A stretch of DNA of 64,000 nt from Hepsetus odoe (taxonomy: Eukaryota > Chordata > Actinopteri > Characiformes > Hepsetidae), in contig CM029384.1 in the NCBI GenBank assembly GCA_017165825.1, forward strand, positions 14,044,215-14,108,214, written 5' to 3'. The notes below the pieces were generated by a model, which saw nothing but the letters and a program-made list of their open reading frames with translations, was not told the DNA's origin and did not search any database. The position numbers were made by a program, and so were the translations under genes. Positions within the stretch are counted from its first letter, which is position 1. Each line of letters opens with the position of its first letter. This document shows, one piece after another, positions 47,216 to 57,455 of the stretch.

Positions 47216-49785
47216 AATGAGATAATACATGCAAAAAAGATCTCACAATAATGTAATGAATGGACTTAAAACTGCTGCATTTCTCCTGAATAAGTCATTC
47301 TTTTACAAGAACCACTTAACAATAAAACCAGACCTTTTATGAATGATCTGCAGTCATTAATGCTGACTGTTGGAAAAGGAGAAGTAAGAACAAGTTGTCC
47401 ATTTTATACACTTAAAGCTGGTTATTAAAGATGTCACTGGACAACTCAAGATGCTTAGAAAAGAGCAAACTGTCCTTGGTCAGCCAACAGCTATCTGAAA
47501 TAGCTAATCTCACCCTGATTAATGGGGAGAGGGAGGGTCATCAGTTTAAAAAGAGAGAGTGAATCCTGTTATGCTCAGTTAAACACCTGATCATGAATGA
47601 CTGCAGCATCGCTGGGAATCAAACTCACATCTCCTGATGAAACGGCCAATGCAGGAGGCCCTAAATGAAATAATTTTAAACAGCACACATATACTAATCT
47701 TTTAATTAGTTTTGCTGCTTAACATCATGTGGATGCTCCTTAATCTTTTGAAAGGTTTACAAAAGAGTTTCATTGGGAATTTCAAAATTTCTTTTAAAGC
47801 ATCTCTCCATATAATATTTTTGACACCATTATTTTCAGGAGTGTATCCCTGGGATGATATTGTTAGCCTGTGCAAATCAGTCTCAAGACTAGGTCTGTTC
47901 CACAGACGTCTTTGAATGTGGCAAAAACGTGAAAGATATGATCCAGAACCTTAACATAATGCTCTGTTTACCCTAAATCTATGTGTCCCTTTCCTAAAAA
48001 ATCGTTCGGCAAAAAGGCATCTAGCCACATTCAACACAAATCAATTTACAAGCTGCAAACTCGATATAAAAGGACTAGCATGCTGTGATACTGCACTGTA
48101 GTTCCTAAATTTCTAAAGACCATCTGACCTTCTCAGCAGCATGTTGAATCAATTTTCCCAAATTCTCAAGAACTTGCAACATACACCCCTCTATATTGCC
48201 TGGACACACACACACAGCAACACACACACACACACACAGTTCACGTAACATGTCAACTGAGCTATGCAAGAACAGCTGGGTATCCAAGATTGGTTCCAGA
48301 GAAGCTAAGAAATTCCACTGGGCAAACTCAGCTCCCCATGGTCTTTGTTATGAATACAGGACCAGACTGAATTTAACCCAAAGAAGAACACAGAAGAAGA
48401 TCTACACAGATCTTAACAGGAGATACCAAAGAAGCTGATAACAGTAAACTGTAATTCATAGCCCTGAGAACTCAACAGAAGACTGATTTCATACTATTTC
48501 ATAATTCCTCACAGAAAGCCTGCATACACTTAAAATAATATTCCATGGCATGCTCATTTGAATAAAAGTGCATTTGATGATGAAGCATTGATTCATTTAG
48601 GAACACTACAGATGCTCAATTCAAAGCACATTTCTCTCTCTTCTGTTATGACAAGGCCAGTAGTGAATGAGTGGGCAGTCAAGATTCCCCTGTTGTGCAC
48701 AAAGCCTACACTGCTCGAACCTGGATTGTTACATCAGGGCCAAGCTGGAGAAGCGCTAAAAAAACGTTCTAGCATAGATTCACTAGAGCTCATTTTCAGC
48801 CAGGCAGTTGTGATGATGTTGATAAAGAGGAGGAGAAAGAGAAAGATTTTGAGCAACAATACTGTCTCTGCTGGGGTTGAATGACATGCCAACAGCCTTG
48901 AACAGATGCCCAGAAAACCAAAGTCCATTCCAGCCTTGTGGGGAGAGTGAAAACTGGGGCAAGGTCTCTGTGCAAATCACTGTGTATGAGTATATGTACT
49001 TCTCAGGAACACAAGCACAGAAGTATAGCAAATTAGATGCAAAAAAGCAGCAGTGAAATTGGACCATAAATGTCTATCCATGTTGCGCATTCATTTCTAT
49101 TTGATCTTCCACCCTTTCTATCTCTAAAATGCAATAGACATTAACATATAGGAAAATGAAAAAGTTGTGGAACATAATTAGGTCACTATTTCTGTCTAAA
49201 ACAGACAATGTTTCTGTATGCCCACTTTTAACAGTGTACCCATAGTTGGTCCCAATATCAGTTTTTTTCTATGATAATAGAGATTAAAATACTGCATTCG
49301 TCGTTTAGCCCATTATAACATAGGAAACCTAGCTTGGTTGCATTTCTATTTACATTTATTTATTTTTTGTACACTTAATACTCATATTTTTTATTCCAGT
49401 CACACTTTAACAATGAAAGATTGGTGCTAATACATGTTAATGATTATATAAAATAAAATTTAACATTACAGACATTTTCTTTAGTTCCAAGAATCTTTAG
49501 GGCTCCTTTAAATACCTGATTTCCATTTGGAAAAGAAGTGCACTTTAGAATAATAAATGTGCTTTTCAAAATATGCTTTTTTTTTTTTTTGATAAATCTT
49601 TATTACTACAATTGTTAATTGTCTACTTCTTCAAAGGCCTTTTAAATTAGTTAATTATGAACTGCCTCTAAAATATTTTTAATTTATTGGAAACATATTA
49701 TTAAAAGGTTATTTTGCACCTTATCAGTTTTGAAACATACAATATGGGAATTAAACGATAAAGTGGTGGCTTTATCATTGTGTAG
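47216..49785. other. non-coding, no gene seen
   Basis: AT-rich, with a CA-rich run at 48205-48238 and a T11 run near 49578. No supportable gene or recognised repeat. Confidence 0.5.
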
Positions 49786-49918
49786 TGGTAGCGATGGTCT
49801 AGTGGTAGGGTACTTGCCTACGGCCCTATGGATCAAGAGGAACCAGGTTCGAATCCCATTTATTTCTAGGGGGAAATGGAAGTCGCTCTGGATAAGAGCG
49901 TGTGATAAAGTGCACAGC
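49786..49918 (+). repeat. tRNA-derived SINE (family S3) with shared LINE tail
   Basis: tRNA-like head 'gatggtctagtggtagggta' with B-box 'ccaggttcgaatccc', then the tail 'aagtcgctctggataagagc'. The tail equals that after the tRNA-Val at 38882, but the head differs. Confidence 0.82.
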
Positions 49919-51473
49919 CCTCTAACAGATATTTGGTCTGTGAATAAAGCAAGCTCCATCTTTGACTCAAGCATGCCACTGAGTGACATGTTGAAATGGA
50001 ACCCGCGGGCTGCCAGATGATTCAGACGACTCCACTGCTGGTCATTTCCTGCATTACTCTGTTGCCCCAAATGCTGATGGGCCCCAGTCTGGCTAATGCT
50101 AAGGTTTCCCAAAACAGGAGACAGACTGAGATCTCTGCTCAGTGGGTTAATTAGGGGAACAACCCCCTGGTGCTGGCTGTCAACAAAGCGGTCAGCGATA
50201 AGGGGGGAGACACATGCCAGCATTCTCACACAGTCTGCCCTCTGATCCCAGTTCCTCCCAAACCTTCCCACACATGCCAAATCCCCAACAGAGGCCCTCC
50301 TCAGGCTTGGTCCTGCAGAGCTGCACATCTGGATGTAACACAACTGCCTTTCAGCTCCCCCACAGCTGGGGGAAAAAGGCACTGTGACTGAGGAAAACAA
50401 TGTGTGTGCTTGCAAAAACTTTAACTGAAATGAAGTGCATAGAAAATGTAGTGCGAGTGTTTACATTAGTGTACACTTCTGCATTCAAGTAAATGTCTGA
50501 TAACCTTAAGAAGTCACTGTTATTGCCCCAATCTAACAAAAGGATGTTATATTTTTATCCAGGGTCAGTTGCTTTTCTACAGCTTACTAATAGAGATCAA
50601 TGTTCGAAGTAAACTAAGAGATGTTTTGTCTTGTGGAAAGAACATGGAAAGATCTGTTTGTTTGTTTTTGTCATTTGCTGAAACAAAAAAAACTCAGAAC
50701 TGTCATGCTGATACAGAAAATAAATTAAAAAGTAAATCTGTTTAATTACATGACAACCCAATAAACAAATTACATTTAAGTCATTTATGTAAAATAAATC
50801 AAATAAATGGGAGAGTCAGATGTATAACTAGACTAATTATACTGACTATGCTTTAGAACATCACACGTTGAGGGAAAGAAAATGTAGAAATATCAAGAAG
50901 CAGTACTGTAATATAGATCTCATGTAATAAATAGTATCATTATGTTGGATACTGCTATTGCCGAAAACCAAAAATACTGAGCTTATACAATACATTCTCC
51001 ATCCATAATGGTCTTTTTTTTTCTTCATTTGGAAGCCGTTAAGAGACTCATTAAAACCCAGCTGAAAAGAAAGAGAAGGAAAATGTACATCCTGTCAAAT
51101 AAGGAGAAGAGAGAAGCCACAGGCCAAAAACATTCAACAAGAAGATCCAAAAAAGAAAACAAAAACAAAGCCTCGTCAAGAGGCGTCTTATAGTTCTTAT
51201 AATGTTTTGTAACTGAAATGTGCAAAACACAAGGAAAACCAACAATACAGAAGTGTCAAAGAACTGCTAAACACTCTCAGGCCTAGACTGATATATTGTT
51301 AAAAGCTTAGGAAGAAAGAAAGCTCTCCAAATGGCAAGCAGGTGTTTTTACAATGGCAAACAGATTTTTATTCCCTTTTCTCTGCATTTTTATAAGCCTG
51401 ACAAGAGGCAGGCTGCAGACACAAACACACACACCTTTTTTATGCAGTGTGAGGTCATGGAATTGCATATACC
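49919..51473. other. non-coding; one GC-richer unique patch
   Basis: About 49960-50390 is more GC-rich and not an evident repeat. The 243-residue minus-strand frame over it runs through the S3 SINE and shows no domain, so it is not called as a gene. It might be a conserved regulatory patch. The remainder is AT-rich. Confidence 0.4.
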
Positions 51474-51944
51474 AGTTAGCCATAACATTAAATACTCTGA
51501 CAGGTAAAGTAAATAACATGCTGGACAATGTTCTGCTGGGATATCTTGGGTCCATGGGACATGTACCACCTACCTAAACCCCTACATCGCAAAGATATTC
51601 CCATATATCAGTGGCCTCTTTCGGTAGAATTATTCACTCTCCCCCACTGCAAGAACTGTTTTGAGGAACATAACAAAGAGTTCAAGGTTGACTTGGCCTC
51701 CAAATTCCCCAGTTCTCATTCTGACTGAGCATTTGTAGGATGTGCTGGACATACTAATTCAATCCATGGAAGCCCCATCAATCAACTAACAGGACTCAAG
51801 GGATCTGCAGCTAATGTCCTAGTTCCAGATGTGACAGCAGACCTTCAGAGGTCTAGGTGAGTCCATACCTCAATGGGTCAAAGCTTATTTAATGATCTAC
51901 ACAATGTTAGGCAGGTAGTTTTAATGTTATGGCTGATTGGTTTT
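51474..51944 (+). mobile_element. Tc1/mariner remnant (family T3), C-terminal transposase part
   Basis: Terminal repeats 'agttagccataacattaaat' and 'agttttaatgttatggctga' are inverted relative to each other. The plus strand retains the end of the transposase: 'FEEHNKEFKV' near 51660, then the frameshifted 'WPPNSP..' block near 51690 (the DDE-region motif before the last catalytic residue), and 'gtgctggacatactaattca' and 'agaccttcagaggtctaggt'. The N-terminal two thirds are deleted. Confidence 0.78.
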
Positions 51945-53716
51945 TGCACATATTTATAAAATTTGTATGTCCATGTTTGTAAACCGATCACAGCTCTGTT
52001 GGGCTAGTGCAACTTGGACCTGTATCCATGTCTCCTAAAATTAGCAGTCTGATTATAAGATTGTGACCCTTAACCTTAATTCAGAACCTTTGAGCTCACA
52101 GGCACATTGTCCTGTGGCTGCTTGTCCCAAGAAGCTTGTTTCATCAAGCTGCCTGAGAGCTCTGGAGAACTAGGGCAAGTTTTCACTGGTAAAAACTAGT
52201 TTTAATAAAGCTGCAAAAAGTTATGCCTCTCTAGTCTACAGTTGAACACTTCAGTGACAGCATGCTTTGTGTGCACATGCACTCATCTGCTTGCATGAGG
52301 TCTATGAAAATGTAATCTTACATTCGAAGTTGAATTTAAATTTTCATAACTGGTTTACATTTCTGACTGTTCCCTGCAAGATACCATCCCATACACCATT
52401 CCATTTCACTCACGGCTCAGATTCACATCGTTGCTTCCTGTCCATGTGTGCAGACGCACATGCACACAAATATACATGCACACATATCTTTGTTTACACA
52501 GATGTGTGAAGCAGAAATGAAAATACAAGGGACAAAATAAGAGAGTTGAATTACAATCTCGCACTGCAGGAGAACACAGTAAACACCTCTGAAAGTGGTT
52601 CAGCCCCACTGAATCACAGAGGTCCATTTGAGATCTTGAGAATTTAAGTCTAATGGTGCTGGCATATTGTCAGCACACACACAAAACATGTATTTAGCCG
52701 TGCTTAACGTCTCTCCACAGGCTCACTCCCTCTCAACACCTCCTCAGTCTTTCATGGCCTGGACCAGATGTGTATGCTGTCGAGAGATAGAGAGAGAGGT
52801 CGAGCGTGGGTGTGCGGGAGTATGGAAATGACTTTCAGAGCTAATTATTGGAAAGCTCATACATAACACATGCAAGCATGCTCACAAGGAGAAAAACATA
52901 CACCATATTTAGCACTGCAACTAATTCAGTCAAACTGAGTGCACCAATGTGAGAACTCTGGGCCAATGATGATATTATATAGCTGTTTCTTTCATTAGCT
53001 GCTACTAAGTAACAGCAGATATGAAGCAGTACAGGCAACAAGTCAGTCTGACAAGTTTAGTTTCTTACTTCAAAAGTTGCAAGTATCAGGCAAAGAAAAA
53101 AGTAGTAACATTAAATAATAATGACAATTATTATGGCAGTTAATCTTCCGTTATAATTTCATTATTATGAGACATGTGTCAGCCTTATCAGAACGCAACA
53201 GCAGCAGCCCATTAAGATGATAATGACTGAAGATGTGACTGCACTCCTGACAGAGAGTGGAGTGTGTAAGAAATCAGAAAACGCTATTAGCCGCTGGAAA
53301 TGTAGACCACTCTGCATTTAAATGTGCTGGTCAGTATTCTGGCTACCATTTTGGACTTGATTGCATTTTGGTGTGATGTGCTTATTCGATAATGGTGATT
53401 TTTCTAAATGCATTTTCTCACATTCTACACATAAATGCAGTTCAGTTTTAACCTCATCTTAATGATTAAATTTAGTTTATTTAATCAGGCATAGGAGTGA
53501 TATCTGGTGAAATGTAAAAATGTAAATGTTTGGTAACTGTTTTAAAATGGTGAATTGGCTCTGTACAATTCCAGGTAAAACCATTTTTAAATTCTGATTT
53601 CCTCAAATGCCAAGCATCACAATCACCTACAAAAAAAGTTCCACCAAGTGACCTTCATTCTGAAATGGCAAGGTCAGCAATCCTTTCACAAATACTGAAA
53701 AACGTTGTCATGGTGA
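51945..53716. other. non-coding, no gene seen
   Basis: AT-rich sequence with no supportable ORF or recognised repeat. Confidence 0.5.
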
Positions 53717-53721
53717 GACTG

Positions 53722-54078
53722 TGGCACGTGTGGGGTGTTTTTGGGGCACACTAGAGGGCGCTCTGCTCTGACTGAGCACACTGGAGCCTAAGCAGGCACA
53801 GGTGTGCATCATTGGGGCTGACGATTTAAGCCCTGATGAGTCAGAGCAGAGCGCGGCTCATTGGTTAGGCTAAGCATAAATTTAAAGGGTGGTTCTGGTT
53901 TAGTTTTGGGTTTTTGGACTTTTGGATATCTTGGTTTAGGCTGCAGTTCTCCTGTTCTCAGGTTCTGCTTTGAACTGCAGCCCTTGTGTCTTTGTATTTG
54001 TGAACTGTGGACAATAAAACAGTGCTCCGAACTCCTGGCTCCACTCTGGCGTCCTTCTGGTACCCCGCCGCCGTTACA
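53722..54078 (+). repeat. 5' LTR
   Basis: 357 bp, TG...ACA. It contains a CTCF-like word CACTAGAGGGCGCT (53749-53762), an AT-rich TATA-like stretch (ataaatttaaa, 53877-53887) and an AATAAA polyadenylation signal near 54013. This gives a plausible U3-R-U5 layout for plus-strand transcription of the interior. Confidence 0.92.
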
Positions 54079-54081
54079 GAA

Positions 54082-54585
54082 ATGAGCCGCCTAAACCGGG
54101 ACGTCAGGAGCCGTGAGGAGTGTCTGGTGGAGCTCGAGCAAGCACTGGGAGCCCAGATTGAGGACCTCCGAGCAGCGCTGCCATCGTGGCAGCTGGGGCG
54201 TTGCGAGCGGAGCGGTGAAGTGCAGAGAGTCACCGCCACTGAGATCTCGCGACGCCTGGACCTGCTGGATCGCTCAATCCAGCTCGCTACCTCGCTGGAG
54301 TTCAGCGAACAGCTGAGGGAGTGCTGTCGAGCGCAGAGGGCGGCTCGGGCCCTGGTAGAGGTAATGTTATCGGGGCGACCCCTTGCGGAAGAGGCTTCGT
54401 TTGCGCCACTTTCTTTACCCCTTTCTTTTCCGACCCCCGCTCTCTTTCCGACTCCCGCTCTCCACCAACCGCAACACTGGATACCCGCCTCCTTCACCGA
54501 TCACAGCGATCCATCCGCGGAGACAGCGCTGTGCACCAATCACAGTGGTCCGTCCGCAGAGACCCCGCCCTATGTGAAAAATTAG
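54082..54585 (+). CDS. LTR-element ORF A, 167 aa, unknown function
   Basis: It opens at the first ATG after the 5' LTR, four bases past its end. The first ~95 residues are charged and helical ('MSRLNRDVRSREECLVELEQ', 'ALGAQIEDLRAAL'), with Glu/Arg heptad-like spacing. The rest is Pro/Ser-rich with repeated SDPSAET / SGPSAET motifs near the end. The place of a gag gene fits its position, but no CCHC zinc knuckle or capsid major-homology motif is seen. It overlaps the next ORF in another frame (from 54321). A 'GAG|GTAATG' donor-like site at 54358-54366 and a pyrimidine-rich acceptor-like run ending 'caatcacag' near 54545 could splice it into that frame. I do not recognise a homologue. Confidence 0.55.
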   Translation: MSRLNRDVRSREECLVELEQALGAQIEDLRAALPSWQLGRCERSGEVQRVTATEISRRLDLLDRSIQLATSLEFSEQLRECCRAQRAARALVEVMLSGRPLAEEASFAPLSLPLSFPTPALFPTPALHQPQHWIPASFTDHSDPSAETALCTNHSGPSAETPPYVKN

Positions 54586-55619
54586 AGGAGGACAACGCAT
54601 CTCTTCAGGCTGTGACACACCAGCTGCAGGTGAGTCACCAATCTCAAATACGTTCCCTGCAGGAGGAGATAGCTGCAGTAAAAGGGGAACTTCAGGAGAA
54701 GCAGGCTAGGCACCCTGAACGTGAGAACACAACCAGAGTGAGCAGCAGCAACAAAGTAGAAAGAAACACTTCTGGCATCCGGCAACCGGGGAGGTCGACC
54801 AAGAGGGCCCTTCGCAGCAGCGAGAGGGGCAACACGGAGTCGACCCCCAAGCCCAGCACCACGAACCAGTCTGCTGCACCGAAGAAGAGGAAAGTTCGGG
54901 CACAGAGGAAAATTGAACATGAGGCTGCAGTAACCCTTCAGGCGCAGGTAAGGAAACACATAAACAGAAAGTACTACCTGAGGCTACGATGGGCAGCCAA
55001 GACTGTTCAGCGATATTATAGAGCTAACAAGAGTATGAGGCAAGAAATGAAGTCTTTGAAGGAGAAAAAAAGGGCTGCCGTTGTTCTACAAGCTGCATTC
55101 CGAGGGATGAGGACCAGACAGACTCTGAAACTGAAGCACCAGGCTGCCACTGTTATACAAAGTGCTTACAGGGCGCACTGTGCTCGAGCACGATACTTAT
55201 ACATCAAACAGACTGTTGTTGCAACTCAGCTGAGGTATCGTTCCACACATGAAGCCAGAAAACAGAGAGAGGAATTTTTTAAATTGCGCTCCGCTGCAAT
55301 GTTCCTGCAAGCCTGCTTCAGAGGTCAATGGGTCAGAAAGGCGGTGATCCTGCACCATCAGGCAGCTTCCCTGATTCAGGCTGCGTTCAGAAGACACAGG
55401 GAGGTAGTAAAGTACCAGGCCGTAAGGAGGTCAGCCATCTTCATTCAAAGATATTATAGGTCCTACATCAGGGGCAAAAGTGAACATGAAAGATTCCAGG
55501 TGTTGAGAAAGTCAGCGATACGCATCCAGGCAGCTTTTAGAGGTTATTTAGTGCGAAAAAATGTTAATGCTATGAACAAAGCTGCTGTCATTATTCAGGC
55601 TGCTGGGAGAGTGCACTAG
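54321..55619 (+). CDS. LTR-element ORF B: coiled coil, NLS and ASPM-like IQ array
   Basis: 432-codon open frame. The first ~80 residues overlap ORF A and may be untranslated; the true start is unknown. Residues ~86-127 form a coiled coil (LEEDNASLQAV...LQEEIAAVKGELQEKQ). A Ser/Thr/Arg-rich stretch leads to PKKRKV at 187-192, identical to a classical nuclear-localisation signal. From 202 to the end there are ten IQ-type calmodulin-binding units (for example AAVVLQAAFRGMRTRQ at 252 and SAIRIQAAFRGYLVRK at 398). They start at 202, 225, 252, 275, 298, 325, 348, 371, 398 and 421, so spacings of 23, 23 and 27 recur. IQ-rich arrays of this kind are typical of ASPM (abnormal spindle), whose IQs bind calmodulin at spindle poles. 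Myosin V IQs are shorter arrays. Capture from ASPM is an inference. A TAG ends the frame inside unit 10. Confidence 0.7.
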   Translation: MLSSAEGGSGPGRGNVIGATPCGRGFVCATFFTPFFSDPRSLSDSRSPPTATLDTRLLHRSQRSIRGDSAVHQSQWSVRRDPALCEKLEEDNASLQAVTHQLQVSHQSQIRSLQEEIAAVKGELQEKQARHPERENTTRVSSSNKVERNTSGIRQPGRSTKRALRSSERGNTESTPKPSTTNQSAAPKKRKVRAQRKIEHEAAVTLQAQVRKHINRKYYLRLRWAAKTVQRYYRANKSMRQEMKSLKEKKRAAVVLQAAFRGMRTRQTLKLKHQAATVIQSAYRAHCARARYLYIKQTVVATQLRYRSTHEARKQREEFFKLRSAAMFLQACFRGQWVRKAVILHHQAASLIQAAFRRHREVVKYQAVRRSAIFIQRYYRSYIRGKSEHERFQVLRKSAIRIQAAFRGYLVRKNVNAMNKAAVIIQAAGRVH

Positions 55620-55718
55620 CGGGGATCTGTCTTCAAGAGGCCGCGCTGGGCAACAGGTGGTCGTCAGAGGAGGTTCAGAAGGTGGAGACCGGGACTTCAA
55701 CAAGGACAGAGGTGTCAG

Positions 55719-56666
55719 ATGTGTAAACATTCTGCGATGTGCTTTCAGAAGTCAGTCAGAGAGGAGCCGGAGAGGAATCGTGCCGTGTGGCACAGAGAGG
55801 CGAGGACAATCCAGTCCCACCTCGGAGGTGAGCAGATCAGCTGCAGAAATGTTCGGTTTGCAGAACAGGAGGAGTTGCTGACTGGACTCTACCAGCAGCT
55901 GACCGAAAGAGCCCCCATGCCACAGGGGAATGCCGCGGTCTCGAAGGACGGGGAGACGGAGAAAGAGAAGACTTTGGCTCAAGACAACGGTGAGCGTCAT
56001 GGAAGGAGCAGCCAATTCAGAGAGAACAGAGAGGTCTCTAGATTAGAGATACACGCTGTGATGGTTTTCCAAAGAGAGGGACTGAGGAGAACACAGGAAC
56101 AGAGAGACCAGATCGTAGGCCAGAGAACACGGAGAGTTGAGACTCCAACCACTCGGGAGAAACTGGAGGCTAAAATAGCCACAATGGAGGAGCATTTGCA
56201 TCAGAGCAGGGCAGAGCTGAGACGGGTGCAGGACCACAACATCGCTCTGCAGGCTGACCTGAGAGAGGTCCGTTATGAGGCCAGCAAGCTCATCGAGCTA
56301 GAAAAACAGGTCAGAGGTATGGAAGTGAAATTGGCCCTCATCGAATCTCAACTCACTTCTCCGACACCAGTGCCTGCTGGAACCCAGAGGGCAAAAGCCA
56401 AACCAGAGCATCCGGAGAACAGTCCAGCGGAGAAACGGGTAACGAATGCAGAGAGGGAGCAGCTGCCTTCAGACCCCCTAGCGTCGGCTCGCCCCCACAA
56501 TTCAGCAAACCCAGAACAAGGTGACTTATGGAGGGAGCCAAGTAGAACTCCTCATAGTGGAACCAGAAGCTTGGACACTGCGTTGCCGGGCCCCAAGCGA
56601 CCAGGAAGTATGACCAAGACAAGGAAAAGGCAAAAGACACCAGCAAGAATCAGTTCAGGGAAATGA
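55719..56666 (+). CDS. LTR-element ORF C: coiled-coil protein, same frame after TAG
   Basis: 315 residues from ATG 55719, in the same frame as ORF B, which stopped at TAG 55617-55619. The 33 codons between are open, so readthrough would give one ~780-residue product. Early residues include an IQ-like piece (AREARTIQSHLGG-type near 27-37), perhaps the decayed end of the IQ array. Residues 145-222 (TREKLEAKIATMEEHLHQSR...LALIESQL) form a strong predicted coiled coil with regular L/I/V spacing. The C-terminal ~90 residues are basic and Pro/Ser-rich, ending in KTRKRQKTPARISSGK. No enzyme motif. Function unknown; coiled coils could support assembly, as in gag proteins. Confidence 0.55.
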   Translation: MCKHSAMCFQKSVREEPERNRAVWHREARTIQSHLGGEQISCRNVRFAEQEELLTGLYQQLTERAPMPQGNAAVSKDGETEKEKTLAQDNGERHGRSSQFRENREVSRLEIHAVMVFQREGLRRTQEQRDQIVGQRTRRVETPTTREKLEAKIATMEEHLHQSRAELRRVQDHNIALQADLREVRYEASKLIELEKQVRGMEVKLALIESQLTSPTPVPAGTQRAKAKPEHPENSPAEKRVTNAEREQLPSDPLASARPHNSANPEQGDLWREPSRTPHSGTRSLDTALPGPKRPGSMTKTRKRQKTPARISSGK

Positions 56667-56932
56667 ACAAGAACTTCGGCACTGTAGATTCGGGGAGGAG
56701 AGACGTGCGAAACACGGCTGACAGGGGTTGTAAGCAGAGTTTAGACTCGTTGAAAAAGACTTCCTCTGTGAACCCTGTAACGTCTCTGTTTAGCTCCCTT
56801 TCAGGTACAGTCAAGTCCAGGCGTTCTGCGGAGTCAGGCGAAGCCTCCAGGGACTTCAGAGCCGAGTTCAGGCACCGGGCAAAAAGGTGGACGGAACTGC
56901 TGGGATTCCCCTCACCACCACCAGCTGCCTGA
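56663..56932 (+). CDS. LTR-element ORF D, 89 aa, ATGA overlap with ORF C
   Basis: Its ATG (56663-56665) overlaps the TGA stop of ORF C (56664-56666) as ATGA, a layout that permits termination-reinitiation. The product is basic and Ser/Arg-rich ('VDSGRRDVRNTADRG', 'SGTVKSRRSAESGEASRDFR', 'AEFRHRAKRWTELLGF'). No domain recognised. It could also be a frameshifted remnant of ORF C's original C terminus. Confidence 0.4.
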   Translation: MNKNFGTVDSGRRDVRNTADRGCKQSLDSLKKTSSVNPVTSLFSSLSGTVKSRRSAESGEASRDFRAEFRHRAKRWTELLGFPSPPPAA

Positions 56933-57093
56933 CATGACTGGTCGGAGGTCCTTTTTGTGTTTTTTGTTGTGGACCTGACCGTGTGTCCCCACAAGGGACT
57001 TCTGTTTGTTATGTAGTTTTGTTGTTCTTGGCCTCCCCCCCGGGGCTCGGCCAAGTTTTGGCGCTTTGGGAGCCGCGCCTTTGGGGGGGGCTC

Positions 57094-57450
57094 TGTCACG
57101 TGTGGGGTGTTTTTGGGGCACACTAGAGGGCGCTCTGCTCTGACTGAGCACACCGGAGCCTAAGCAGGCACAGGTGTGCATCATTGGGGCTGACGATTTA
57201 AGCCCCGATGAGTCAGAGCAGAGCGCGGCTCATTGGTTAGGCTAAGCCTAAATGTAAAGGGTGGTTCTGGTTTAGTTTTGGGTTTTTGAACTTTTGGATA
57301 TCTTGGTTTAGGCTGCAGTTCTCCTGTTCTCAGGTTCTGCTTTGAACTGCAGCCCTTGTGTCTTTGTATTTGTGAACTGTGGACAATAAAACAGTGCTCC
57401 GAACTCCTGGCTCCACTCTGGCGTCCTTCTGGTACCCCGCCGCCATTACA
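57094..57450 (+). repeat. 3' LTR
   Basis: 357 bp, TG...ACA, equal in length to the 5' LTR. Differences seen by eye: third base, four changes in the first half, one near 57289 and one near 57445. It is followed by the GACTG duplication. Confidence 0.92.
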
Positions 57451-57455
57451 GACTG

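Larger units (their letters stand above)
53722..57450 (+). mobile_element. non-autonomous LTR retrotransposon carrying ASPM-like IQ repeats
   Basis: Two 357-bp direct repeats that begin TG and end ACA enclose a 3015-bp interior. A 5-bp direct repeat GACTG flanks the whole (53717-53721, 57451-57455), the size expected for retroviral-type integration. A G-rich polypurine stretch (CTTTGGGGGGGG, 57079-57090) lies just before the 3' LTR. The interior starts 'gaaatgagccgcctaaaccg' and has no obvious tRNA-complementary primer site. No protease, RT, RNase H or integrase motif is seen in any frame. It has four ORFs (54082-54585, 54321-55619, 55719-56666, 56663-56932) instead. By eye the LTRs differ at 7 of 357 positions, so insertion is recent. 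It needs enzymes from another element. Confidence 0.9.

Noticed and set aside
49684..50415. 243-residue minus-strand ORF
   Set aside because: It runs through the S3 SINE, shows no domain and has no splice or codon-bias support. Treated as chance.
53958..54497. 179-residue minus-strand ORF over the 5' LTR and ORF A
   Set aside because: Antisense shadow of ORF A and the LTR; no family features.
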